Shown piece after piece: positions 51,801 to 61,400 of a stretch of 64,000 nucleotides of DNA. Below the pieces are notes generated by a model. It did no database searches and was not told where the DNA came from. It saw nothing but the letters and a program-made list of their open reading frames with translations. Position 1 is the stretch's first letter. Each line of letters begins with the position of its first letter. The stretch comes from Streptomyces sp. GQFP (GTDB lineage: Bacteria; Actinomycetota; Actinomycetes; Streptomycetales; Streptomycetaceae). Made by a program: the position numbers and the translations under genes. The stretch covers positions 6,820,001 to 6,884,000 of the forward strand of contig NZ_CP089312.1 in assembly GCF_021545335.1 (NCBI RefSeq). The letters are read 5' to 3'.

Positions 51801-53468
51801 ACCGACCTGAGCGCCCTGGTCGAGGCCCTCGGCCGGGCCGCCGAACTCCTCGACGACTACAAGCCGCAGCGCAGCCCCTGGCTGCCTCCGCTGGCCGAGA
51901 CCGTCCGCATGGAGTCCCTGCCGCCCTGCCCGCCGCCCGAGCCCGGCGGCCTGCCGCTGGTGCCGTACGCCCTCATGGACGTCCCGCAGTTCCAGCAACA
52001 GCGGCTCGGCACCATCGACTTCGCGAGTTTCGGGCACCTCTACGTCATCGGCTCGCCCCGCTCCGGACGCACCCAGGTCCTGCGGACCGTGGCCGGCTCC
52101 GCCGCCCTCGTCATCCCCAGCGCCGACCTGCACATCTACGGCATCGACGCGGCCGGCGGCGGCCTCGCCGCCCTGGAGTCGCTGCCGCACTGCGGCGCCG
52201 TGGTCTCCCGGCACGACACGGAACGCCTGGAGCGGCTGATCTCCCGCCTGACCGCGGAGTTGACGATCCGTCAGCGGCTGGTCTCGCAGCACAGCGCCGC
52301 CGGCATCGCCGAACTGCGGGCCAAGCTCCCCAAGGACCGCCGCCCGGCCCATCTGCTGCTGCTCATCGACGGCTGGGACGCGCTCAGCGCGATGCTCGAC
52401 GACTACGACGGCGGCCGGCTGTACTCCGAGGTCGTACGGCTGCTGCGGGAGGGCGCGGCGGCCGGCATCCATGTCATCGCCACCTCCGAGCGCATCCTGC
52501 TCGGCGGCCGCCTCGCCGCCCACAACGACAGCCGGTTCCTGCTCAAGCAGGCCGACCTCAGCGACTACAACATCGCCGGAATCGGCCGCAACAAGGTCCC
52601 GGCGCACATTCCGCCCGGCCGTGGCTGGCACGCCCCAGGCGGGGTCGAGGCGCAGATCGCGCTGCTGCCCACCGAGGAAGGCGTGGACCAGGGCGAGGCC
52701 CTGATCGAGATCGGCCGTCGCACCACCGCCCGCGACGCGGCGCTCCCGGCCGTCCGCAGGCCCTTCCGTATCGAGGAACTCCCCTCCCTGATCGGCTTCC
52801 AGGAGGCGGTGGACCGCGTACCGGAGCCCCAACGCCGTCCGCTGTGGGCCCTGGTGGGTATCGGCGGTGACGCGGCGGAACCCCTCGGCTTCGACTTCGC
52901 GGCCGGCGGCGGCTCCTTCATCGTCGCCGGGCCCCCGCGTTCGGGGCGCAGCACGACGCTCGCCTCCATGTGCGTGTCCCTGCTGATGGGCGGCACGGCA
53001 CTTGTCGTCCTCGCGCCGCGCGACTCGCAGTTGCGGCAACTCGCCGCGCACGACCTGGCCCAGGTCATCACCGACCACGACCCGTCGGCGGACGCGGTCA
53101 CCCAGGCCCTGCGCGCGGTCGCGGGACAACCGGTGGTCGTCGTCGTGGACGACGCGGACCTGCTGCTGTCCTGCGGGGCCGACAAGGTGCTCAGGCAGGT
53201 CGCCACCTCGGGGCGCGACCGGCAGCAGGGCCTGCTCCTCGCCGGGCTGCCCGAGTCGATGAGCTCCCTCGGCTGGGTCGGCATGGCCCGCCGCTCGCGG
53301 CGCGGCATCCTGCTCGGGCCGAAGTCGATCGGCGAGGGCGACCTCATCGGGGTGCGCATCTCCTCCGAGCAGGTCCGTACACCGCTGTCTCCCGGCCGCG
53401 CCTGGACGGCGAGCGAGGCCGGCGCCCCGATCGCGGTCCAGGTGCCGCTCACCTTGCTGGACGGCTGA
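48891..53468 (+). CDS. eccC: type VII secretion FtsK/SpoIIIE ATPase EccC (FHA-containing)
   Basis: EccC is the motor of type VII (ESX) secretion, recognising WXG100 substrates. This 1525-residue protein has an N-terminal ubiquitin/FHA-like region (1-150), a proline-rich linker, two transmembrane helices at about 287-330 (MMMMPLVMGLVMMGLF, FIIFIFFTPMMAV) and three ATPase modules. Module 1 has a canonical Walker A GGTTGSGKSE (K710) and LLLVIDEFATL. Modules 2 (GSPRSGRTQ, near 1054) and 3 (GPPRSGRST, near 1347) have arginine instead of the P-loop lysine, as is common, so only the first should hydrolyse ATP efficiently. The FHA-type N-terminus is closer to the T7SSb EssC plan. No EccB, EccD, EccE or mycosin is in the window. 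Confidence 0.93.
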   Translation: MNLILTTADPAGRRADHLLDLPEGATVGDLGVALEAGPLYLGDRLLGPDLPVGASGIREGVVVGLGAPVPAGTATRAWEPPSSDPELVEIRQVGGPGAGRSWRLGPGSHEAGTDRGCALRLDGGGAPEQGVWITVGTDGTVTYRLPEDADPARCGLRSLTPPPPVDPETGTPLTAEEPAGPQDGGPGGHTPQPARPGPDGLPEEPPLPPVGWLPPPDDGSEDWPGYADLSLGDHLLRLTPPFDPDAAVNPSADGLAIEYNRPPRIAPHLDGEQIRMQGPPGERGSRPFPLLMMMMPLVMGLVMMGLFRSFYFIIFIFFTPMMAVSNWIMGRRTGRKQQEEALRIYRLRRASLELEMRDATVAERQLRNITFPDPATVLLTATGPGSLLWQRRRRDPDHLTLRLGTVTRPSLKRIDDQARESNHRQVHWRLADVPFGVELADFGVVGLSGAGETPRTVACWAVAQAAVLHSPRDLRIVVLTDDAHADAWKWVRWLPHLRPDRGGSVISLGNDPESTAHRVNELIADIQARTSAATSALGHTLLREPDVLVVLDGARRLRDVPGVVQVLTGGPGVRIFSLCVDERERLLPEECTAVITTEGNRLTVRASGVPSVEDVRADLVGADWCEEVARALAPVRDVTVDSDSGLPSDVRLLPLLDQEPPNPAAIAASWARRPASTAFALGAGYEGELRLDLVRDGPHGLIGGTTGSGKSELLQTMIASLAAVNRPDELAFVLVDYKGGSAFRECAELPHTLGMITDLDGHLVQRALASLDAELRRRERVLADVEAKDHPEYRAKRARDPKLPALPRLLLVIDEFATLVRELPEFVPGLISLAQRGRSLGLHLVLATQRPGGSVSNEIKANTNLRIALRVTDRSESQDIINAPEAASISPSTPGRALVRRGAGAPTPFQTAWVGAERAGAAMPESATPSRPVRGVELTWNRLGRPAGLTAAEDDHDVVVEHLTGGEEPVTDLSALVEALGRAAELLDDYKPQRSPWLPPLAETVRMESLPPCPPPEPGGLPLVPYALMDVPQFQQQRLGTIDFASFGHLYVIGSPRSGRTQVLRTVAGSAALVIPSADLHIYGIDAAGGGLAALESLPHCGAVVSRHDTERLERLISRLTAELTIRQRLVSQHSAAGIAELRAKLPKDRRPAHLLLLIDGWDALSAMLDDYDGGRLYSEVVRLLREGAAAGIHVIATSERILLGGRLAAHNDSRFLLKQADLSDYNIAGIGRNKVPAHIPPGRGWHAPGGVEAQIALLPTEEGVDQGEALIEIGRRTTARDAALPAVRRPFRIEELPSLIGFQEAVDRVPEPQRRPLWALVGIGGDAAEPLGFDFAAGGGSFIVAGPPRSGRSTTLASMCVSLLMGGTALVVLAPRDSQLRQLAAHDLAQVITDHDPSADAVTQALRAVAGQPVVVVVDDADLLLSCGADKVLRQVATSGRDRQQGLLLAGLPESMSSLGWVGMARRSRRGILLGPKSIGEGDLIGVRISSEQVRTPLSPGRAWTASEAGAPIAVQVPLTLLDG

Positions 53469-53474
53469 CAGACG

Positions 53475-53517
53475 GTAGGGGGGGTGGAGCCGCCGTCCGG
53501 CGGCTCCACCCCCCTAC
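53475..53517. terminator. bidirectional terminator after eccC
   Basis: GTAGGGGGGGTGGAGCCGCC pairs with GGCGGCTCCACCCCCCTAC with a single bulge and a 4-base loop, between convergent eccC and the small-protein operon. Confidence 0.85.
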
Positions 53518-53537
53518 CCTCAACTGCCCTTACCGGG

Positions 53538-53867
53538 TCAGGCGTTCGACTCGCTCTGGGCCTTGATGACCTCGTTGGCGATGTCCGTGTCGGACTGGGC
53601 GATCGAGTCGCCGATGTCCTTGAAGCTCTTGCCGTACTCGCCGATGTTCGCGGCCGAGGACTTCATCTGCTTGCTGAAGGCCTCGTACGCGTCCTTGAGC
53701 GCGGGGCTGGCCTTCTCGAAGACGAGGCCGTCCTGGAGCAGACCGCTCACCGTGGTCTCCAGTTCGGCCAGTTCGGTGGAGATGTCGGTGAGCTTGGTGC
53801 CCATGGTCGTGGCGGCCCGGCCGATCTCGTCGTAGTCGAAAAGGACATCGGGATTTCCTGCTGCCAT
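53538..53867 (-). CDS. ESX/WXG100-like small protein 1 (109 aa), no WxG
   Basis: This all-helical protein has the WXG100 size and hairpin plan, but at the turn the sequence is LVFEKASPALKDAYEAF with no W-x-G. The C-terminal helix is rich in S, D and I (DIGDSIAQSDTDIANEVIKA). It has no signal peptide, as expected for type VII substrates. It shares the turn pattern (ET/EKASPAL-x-x-x-YE) with the next gene, so the two likely form a heterodimer. It is the last gene of a three-gene minus-strand operon, starting 70 bases after the previous stop with AGGAGG seven bases upstream. Confidence 0.82.
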   Translation of the reverse strand: MAAGNPDVLFDYDEIGRAATTMGTKLTDISTELAELETTVSGLLQDGLVFEKASPALKDAYEAFSKQMKSSAANIGEYGKSFKDIGDSIAQSDTDIANEVIKAQSESNA

Positions 53868-53937
53868 CGTGATCCTCCTGAGGTGTGGCCGACTGCTCGC
53901 TCTGTCGGACTACTGGACGCTGACTGGCCCAACCGGC

Positions 53938-54249
53938 CTACTGACCGCTGCTGTTGACCTTCTCGGCGATGTCGTGGTCCATGCCCTTCACCGACTCCAT
54001 GATCTTGCGGAACTGCTCGGCGTAGCCCTTGATGCTGTCGGTGGCCTCCTTCAGCGAGACGGTGAACTTCTCGTACTGCGCCTGGAGGGCGGGGCTGGTC
54101 TCGGTGAGGACCAGGGCGGTGTCCAGGAGGTTGTCCACCTCGAGCTTCGCCTCGTCCATGCGCGGGACGAGGGTCTGGTCGACGCTTGTGTCCAGCAGAC
54201 CGGCGACACGTTCGATCTCGGTGTAGGAGAGGCTGATGTTGGCTGCCAT
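53938..54249 (-). CDS. ESX/WXG100-like small protein 2 (103 aa), no WxG
   Basis: This helical-hairpin protein has turn LTETSPALQAQYEKF, again without W-x-G. It begins MAANISLSYTEIERVAGLLD and ends VKGMDHDIAEKVNSSGQ. Its similarity to the neighbouring 109-aa protein in length, turn and spacing indicates a paired ESX-like substrate or chaperone. The start at 54249 gives exactly one WXG100-size domain; the frame is open upstream but overlaps the preceding gene. The gap to the preceding gene is 23 bases, so they are co-transcribed. Confidence 0.82.
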   Translation of the reverse strand: MAANISLSYTEIERVAGLLDTSVDQTLVPRMDEAKLEVDNLLDTALVLTETSPALQAQYEKFTVSLKEATDSIKGYAEQFRKIMESVKGMDHDIAEKVNSSGQ

Positions 54250-54272
54250 GGGGAGGGGTCCTTTCCCGGTCT

Positions 54273-55214
54273 CTACTCTTCGTCTTCTTCTTCGGGGGTC
54301 ACCCATTCCGCGTCCGGGCCGGAGCGGGTGGAGACGGTGACCTTGCCGTCCTGGTCGGTGCTCGTCATGGTTCCCGAGCCGTCGTCGCCGATCGCGAAGA
54401 CGCTGGTGGTCTTCGAACCGTCCGCGTAGGTGGTGACCATCGTGTAGTCGCGGGCGTCGAAGGCGTCCTTCGTGCCGTTGCCCTCCGGATCGATGATCTT
54501 CGGGGCGGAGTCGTAGGTGGTGACCGACGAGTAGGACTGGCCGTCGGGGGTCGTGATCGTCGACGTCTCCTTCATGACGTCGTATTCGTCGTTCAGCTCG
54601 ACCTTGACCTCGACCTTCCCGTTCTCGTCCTCGTAGGTGTACGTGGTCGGCGGGTCGGCCGAGGGCTTCTCCGGCTCGTCGCCCGGCGGATCGGGGGCGT
54701 CCTCGTCGTTCTGCCAGGTCTCGCACCAGGAAGGGGCGCCGTCGGCCCGGCAGACCTCACCGATGTCGGCGTCGGGATGCTGGTCGAAGTACTCGCCGGC
54801 GCCGATCCTGTCGAGGTAGGCGTCCCAGGTGTTCTTGTTCTCCTGCCAGTCCTCGTACGCCTCCGTGTCGTTCTTCCACTCGTCGAGCCCGATGCTGGAG
54901 CCCATGAGCCCGGCCGCGCTGGAGAGCTGGGAGTCGGCGTCGAAGAACGTGTTGGCGACGGAGCTGAAGACGTCGGCCAGCTCGCCGAGCCCGTCCTTGG
55001 CCTGCTTCGTACGGGAGGTGGAACGGCGGTAGAAGAGGTTGAAGGCGGCGGAGAGACCGGAGTCGCCGAAGACCGCCCTGCGTTCGCTGGAGGTGTCCTC
55101 GCCCACCTCCTTGAACGCGCCGGTCGCGCCGCCGGAGTCGGCCTGGTCGGCGAGGTCGTGCATCTTCTTCTGGACCTTGTGCAGGGCCGAGTAGTCGATG
55201 GAGAAGTCCGCCAC
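54273..55214 (-). CDS. putative type VII secreted effector-like protein (313 aa)
   Basis: The first 110 residues are helical (FSIDYSALHKVQKKMHDLAD, then LGELADVFSSVANTFFDADS), like the N-terminal domains of ESX effectors. A middle acidic segment has two cysteines (VCRADGAPSWCETW). The C-terminal 150 residues are beta-rich, threonine- and aspartate-rich strands (TTYTYEDENGKVEVKVELND, TTYADGSKTTSVFAIGDDGS) ending in a poly-Glu/Asp tail. No known enzymatic motif is visible. The GTG at 55214 has GGAGG eight bases upstream. It is the first gene of the operon, read from the left arm of the divergent inverted repeat. Confidence 0.75.
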   Translation of the reverse strand: MADFSIDYSALHKVQKKMHDLADQADSGGATGAFKEVGEDTSSERRAVFGDSGLSAAFNLFYRRSTSRTKQAKDGLGELADVFSSVANTFFDADSQLSSAAGLMGSSIGLDEWKNDTEAYEDWQENKNTWDAYLDRIGAGEYFDQHPDADIGEVCRADGAPSWCETWQNDEDAPDPPGDEPEKPSADPPTTYTYEDENGKVEVKVELNDEYDVMKETSTITTPDGQSYSSVTTYDSAPKIIDPEGNGTKDAFDARDYTMVTTYADGSKTTSVFAIGDDGSGTMTSTDQDGKVTVSTRSGPDAEWVTPEEEDEE

Positions 55215-55255
55215 GCGTCGTACCTCCTGATGTGCCGTACGCCTCTTGCGACCTC

Positions 55256-55336
55256 TCCACGCACGAGGCCCCCGGGAAGGTTCAACGGACACTGTTTTCC
55301 CGTGCGTTGAACCATCCCGGGGTCCCGGTGCGTGGA
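55256..55336. promoter_or_regulatory. mirrored divergent promoter of the type VII substrate genes
   Basis: Arms 55256-55287 and 55305-55336 are 32 bases each and match at 28 positions in inverse orientation around a 17-base spacer. Outward in each direction reads TTGAACC, 17 bases, CGTGGA, which has the form of an ECF-sigma promoter (GAAC...CGT). Divergent genes start 42 bases to the left and 66 bases to the right. Confidence 0.65.
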
Positions 55337-55401
55337 CGGTGCAGACGACGGCCCGTACGTACGTCCCGCGTTGTGTCCCGAGAGCAGATGGAGGCGCCCC
55401 G

Positions 55402-58400
55402 ATGGCTCGTCCCGCCGACTGGAGTGCGCTCGGCATGGGCAGCGACCCCACCCCGGGCGACGCCGCCCGGATCGACGAGATCATCACCTCGCAGGGCGAC
55501 CTGGTCACCTTGGCGGACACCATCGACTCCGGACTCACGGAGATCAAGAACACCACGGACGGCGCCTTCGTCGGCGAGACGGCGAACGCGCTGCGCAAGG
55601 TGATCGACGGTGATCTGCGCAACTACGTCTCCACGTTCCGCCAGGCCCACGAGGATGCCCAGGCCGCGCTGCGGACCTTCGTCGGGGTGATGCGCACCCA
55701 GCAGGAGCGGGCCGACGCCGCCCTGACCGCGGCGGCGGCGCTGGCCGAGGACGACGACGAGGGACGCGAGACGCACAAGAACACCGCCGAGGACGCCAAG
55801 GACATCCTGTCGGAGGCCGCCGACACCGCGGCGAGCGCGCTGACCACGGCGGCCGAGAGCATCGCCTCGCCGATCGACGAGTGCGAGGCGTTCTGGAAGG
55901 CGCTGGGCTGGCTGGCGCTGATCCTCATCATCCCCGCGATCATCGTCGGCGGTCCGCTGGCACTGTTCGCCATCGGGCTCAACGTCGCGCTGCTGATCAA
56001 GACCGCGGTGGACTTCTCCCAGGGCAAGGCGAGCGTCACCGAACTGGTGCTCTCCATCCTGGGCGTCATCGCGCCCACCACCAAGGGCATCAACGTCGGC
56101 GCGGTGTTCAAGGGGCTGAAGGGGGCTGGTGTCTCCGCCTTCCAGGGCGGCAAGAACCTGCTCCTGGGCGGGCCCAACGCGCTCGGGCTGCTCGGCCGGC
56201 TGACGTTCGGCATCGACGACGCCTTCCGGGCCACCGGGGTCTGGCTGAACGGCGGTCTGCGCGGCCTGGGCGGGGTGAAGTTCACGCCCCTGACGTTCAT
56301 GCCGGGGCTCAAGGGCTTCACCATGGGCGGGGCCGGCCTCGGCAAGGGCTTCGGCGTCGTCCCGCTGGCCAACGAACTGACCGTCATCAACCTGCTGGGC
56401 GTGAAGAGCTTCTTCGCGGTGCGGACGGTGATCAGCGGCCTCAACGGCATCGGGCGGCTGGGCAGTTCGCTGGGCACCACGATGCTGAACGGGGTGCGCG
56501 GGCTCAACGGGCTGCGGTTCTTCCTGCCGGTCGCCGCGGACGAGATGGGCAACGGCCTGCTCTTCGCGCTGAGGATCGGCGTCATCGACCGCGGTGTCTT
56601 CGGCATGTACCGGTACGGGGCCTTCGCCGGCGGCCAGTTCCTCGGCGTGTCGAGCAAGATCAGCGGCGGCGCCGCGTCGGGGCTCACGCTGCTGCAGCCC
56701 GGGGCCGGCCTGGGCGGCCTGTCCCACATCAACATGGGCAACTTCACCCCCAGTCCGACCGGCGGACTGGGCGCGGGGATGGCGGACCTGCCGTCGCTGA
56801 ACCTGTCGTCCTCGATCGGGAACGTCAACCTCACCGGCGGTCTGAGCGGGCTCGGCGGATCCTTCAACGCGCCCGTGCCGGCCATCGGCGCCCGTATCAC
56901 CGACCTGCCCGCCGTCACCGGGCTCAGCGGTGTGCACATGCCCCAGCTGGGCGGCCTCGGCAGCGTGAACATGGCCCAGCTGGGCGGCATCGGCAATATG
57001 AGCCTGCCGCAGCTGGGCCAGATCAGCCAGGTCGGCACGGTCGGCGTGGCCGGGCTCCGGGGCGCCGACCTAGCCGTGGGGGACGTCGCCGCGGTCGGTG
57101 TCGCCCGGATCGACGTACCGAGTCTGGGGTCGGTGGCGTCCGGGCCGACCGCGGTGCGGGTGGACATGCCGTCGATGGACGCGCGGGTGACCGACATCCC
57201 CTCGGTGAACGGCCTCGGGTCCGTGTCCTCGCCGTCCGTCGGCCAGGTCGACGTCCCGTCCGTCTCCCAGGTCAACGTGCCCACGACGGGCCTCGGCCAG
57301 GTCAACGTGCCCACGGTGAACATGGGCGGCGTGGACGTCCCCACGGCGGGTCTGCACCAGGTCAACGTGTCGAGCCCGGGGGCGCTGTCGAACGGCCCGA
57401 CGACCGTACGGGTGGACGCCCCCGCGATGTCCGCGCGGATGACCGACATCCCCTCGGTGAACGGCGTCGGCTCGTCCCTGGGCCGGGTCGACGTGCCGTC
57501 GGTGGGCCGGATGGACATCCCGGCCTCCGGGGGCGTGACCATGCCGTCCGTCGGCCGCGTCGACGTCCCGCCCACCGGCGGCGTGACCATGCCGTCCGTG
57601 GGCCGGGTGGACATCCCGTCGGTCGGGAGCGTCAACGTGCCGTCGGTGGGCCGAGTGGACGTCCCGGGCTCCGGGGGTGTGAGCATGCCGTCGTCGGTGG
57701 GCCGGGTCGACGTCCCGGCCACCGGGGGCGCGAACGGGCTGAGGGGAGGCGTGTCGGACGTCCCCGCCGGGGCCGCCCATGTGGAGGTGCCGCCGGCCAC
57801 GGTCCTGGGGCGGGTGGACGCGCCCGTCAGCGGCATGCCTGCGGTGAACCCGGCACCGGCGAACGCGCTGGGAACACCCCCGACCCCGACTCCGACCCCG
57901 ACCCCGGGCGGGCTCGACGGCGGCCCGGGATCGCACGTCCCGCCGCCCGGCACCGGGGGACCGGCCAAGAACGGCCCCCTCGGCCCGCTGGGCAACGACG
58001 GCCTCTTCGTCGACCTGCCGAAGCTCGGCCGCGTCGACCTCGCGGCGTTCCGCGACCAGCACCGGAACATGCAGGTCTTCATGCTCGGCAACCAGTCCCT
58101 GGACCTGCAGCACACCTTCAGCAACATCCCCGGGCTGCCCAACGTGCGGGTCGAGGTCACCCCGACGGCCACCGCACCGCGGGTCGTCCCGGCCACCCCG
58201 GGAGTCCGGGCGACCTTCGAGACCCCGCCGGGCGGCGGCGGCCAGTTCCTCAGGATCGAGCAGGACCTCGCGGGCGGCAGCAGCGTCCTCCGTACGGACT
58301 ACCACCTGAGCGCCGCCCTGAACCACCAGCAGATCGACAGCAGGGTCGTCCAGGGCATCGAGCTCCAGAACGTCACCCGGCAGGCCCCGCCGCCGCATCA

Positions 58401-61400
58401 GAACGCCGCGGCCGGCCCCTCCGGGCTCAACAGCGCACCCGCCCACGCGGTCAACGTGCCCGGCCTGAACGGCGTCCGCGTCGACATCACTCCCGGGTCC
58501 CTCCCGAACATCACCAACCCGAACGGCTTCCAGGGGCTGCGCGCGGATCGGATCGGCCAGGGGAACGTCGTCCGCATCGAGCACGTCAACGGGGGCGAGA
58601 CCCGCCACTGGGACTTCGACGTGGACGCGAACGGCACCCGGCTGGTCGGCGCCGAGCGCCAGATCACCCTGCAGGGCGGCCACTTCGGCGGTGCGACGGT
58701 CAGGATCGACGTCACGCCGGGCGGCGCCGGCGGCCTGCGGCACTTCGACGCGACCGGGGCGCCCCAGCAGGGCGGCACCCGTGTCGGTGGCGAGTACCGT
58801 GTCCCCGGGCCGAACACCAGGACGGTCGTCTACGACGGCAACTTCACGCACGCGTACGACGAACTGCCGCTGACCGGCGGCACGTCGACCGGACACCTCC
58901 GGATCAACGCCGACGGCACGGTCCGGCTGAACGGCCCGACGGGCGCGAACGTCACTGTCCTGCCGGGCAACGGTGGTTTCCGCGTGCCGGAGGCGAACGG
59001 CAGCTGGCTGCGGGTGTACGGGGCGGACGGTGCCTATGTCCATCGGGTGCTGCCGGTGCCGGGTGGCGACATGGTCCGCTTCCCGGAGGGCACCCGTACG
59101 ACCCACGACCTCGTCGGCGCGAACGGCGTCCCGGTGCCGGGTGCCCGGGTGGAGACGCAGCCGGGCGGTTTCCGGATCGAGAACGGTGCGACTCAGCCGC
59201 ATGTGGTGGTCGACGGGGCGGGTGTGCAGACGCACACCGCCCGGCCGCTCAACGGTGGTGCGGCGAACGGGCAGTTCGTCCACACGCCGGTCGCCGGGCA
59301 GCCGGGCGGGATCATCCGTACCGACGCGGCCGGGGTGCCCCAGGGCGGCATCACCCATGTCGGCGGCGAGTACCGCGTGCCGGGCGCCAACAACCGGTTC
59401 GAGGTGTACGACGGCAACTTCACGCACGCGTATGACGAACTCCCGTTGACCGGGGGTACGTTGCCTGGCCAGAGCTTGCGGATCAACCCCGACGGCACGG
59501 TTCACCCCACGGGTCAGCCGGGTGTGAACGTCGCCGTCCTGCCGGGCAACGGTGGTTTCCATGTGCCGGAGGCGAACGGCAGCTGGCTGCGGGTGTACGG
59601 GGCGGACGGTGCCTATGTCCACCGGGTGCTGCCGGTGCCGGGTGGTGACATGGTCCGCTTCCCGGAGGGCACCCGTACGGCCCATGACCTCGTCGGCGCG
59701 AACGGTGTCCCGGTGCCGGGTGCCCGGGTGGAGACGCAGCCGGGCGGTTTCCGGATCGAGAACGGGGCCACCCGGCCGCACATCGTGGTCGACGGGGCGG
59801 GAGTCCAGACGCACACCGCCCGGCCGCTCAACGGTGGTGCGGCGAACGGGCAGTTCGTCCACACGCCGGTCGCCGGGCAGCCGGGCGGGATCATCCGCAC
59901 CGACGCGGCCGGGGTGCCCCAGGGCGGCATCACCCACGTCGGCGGCGAGTACCGCGTCCCGGGCGCCAACAACCGCACGGCCGTCTACAACGCCAACTAC
60001 CAGCACGTGTACGACGAACTCCCGCTGAACGGGGGCGCGTTGAACGGAGGGGTGCTGCGGATCGACCCCGCGGGCGCGGTCCGTCTGGACGGTCACCCGA
60101 CCGCGACCGCCGTCGCCCAGACGGGCGGCGGCAACGGCTTCCGCGTCATCCGCGGCAACGACCATGTCACCGTGGACGCTCGCGGCGCCCACACCGCCAC
60201 CGTCCGCGAACTGACCGGCGGTACCGCCCCGCACGCGAACGGCGAGTTCGTCCACATGCCGGCGGGCGGTGGGCCGGCCGTGCTCAGGCAGGCCGACGGC
60301 GCCGCCATCCCGAACGCCAACTTCACCGTCCGTGCCGACGGCAGCTTCCTCGTCGAGCACCCGGGCGCCATCCGCGTCCACCGGGCGGCGGACGGCGCCG
60401 TCGACATCGACACCGTCCGGCTCCAGAGCGCGGCCGGTCAGCCGATCGGGCAGAACGTCCGCGTCCACCCCGGCGGGGGCCTGGAGCTGCTCGACAACAA
60501 CCTGGCCGAGATCCCGAACGTCAAGGTCACCGCGCGGCCCGGCGGCGGCCACCGCGTGGAGCAGACGGACGGCGGCTTCCAGCTCCACGGCAACAACGGC
60601 AGGCTGGAGCGCTCCGTCGTCGACGCCCGCCAGGGCGGCGTCTTCCGCGTCAACGACGGCAACGGCACCCACCTCTACGACACCGTGCGCCTCGGCGACG
60701 GCATCGGCACCCGCTTCCTGCGCACGGACATCAACCAGCTCCGCGTCCTGGACGGCGACCTGACCCCGGTACCCGGCAACGTCACCGTCCAGGCGAACGG
60801 CCAGTACCGCGTCGACGGCGTCGGCGCCCCGCACCAGGGCGAGTTCAAGCGGTACGACGCCGACGGCCGGCTCGACTTCCAGCGGATCAACGTCATCCAC
60901 CAGGGCCAGATCAAGCCCGGCCAGCGCATCGACGTGACCTATCCCAACCCGGCCACCGGCGGTGCCAAGCCGACCTGGGAACGCGTCCACCTCGACGGGG
61001 CCGGCAACCCGCGGCCACAGAACGGCAACCGGCCCTGGTACGACGGCGGGACGGTCGACCTCAAGGGCCTCGACCACGGCCGGCTCAGGCTGCTCGGCCA
61101 CTCCGGCGCCGAGGTGTTCGAGCGCCGCCCGCTGCCGTTCGGCAACGGCGGCTCGATCGACGCGTACCACTCCTCCGCCGGAGCCGGGACCTTCGGCCGC
61201 TTCAACCAGCGTGGTGTGTGGACCGAGTTCGACGGGGCCGGCGCGGCGACCCGCCACGGCACCCGGCACTGGGGCGAGAGCGGTCGCAGCTACTTCGACG
61301 TCACCACCACCCGGGGCGTCGACACCCGCGTCCACCACTTCCAGCAGAACCCCGACGGCGGCCATGTGCTGGCGAACCTGGACCGCACGGTCTGGACCCA

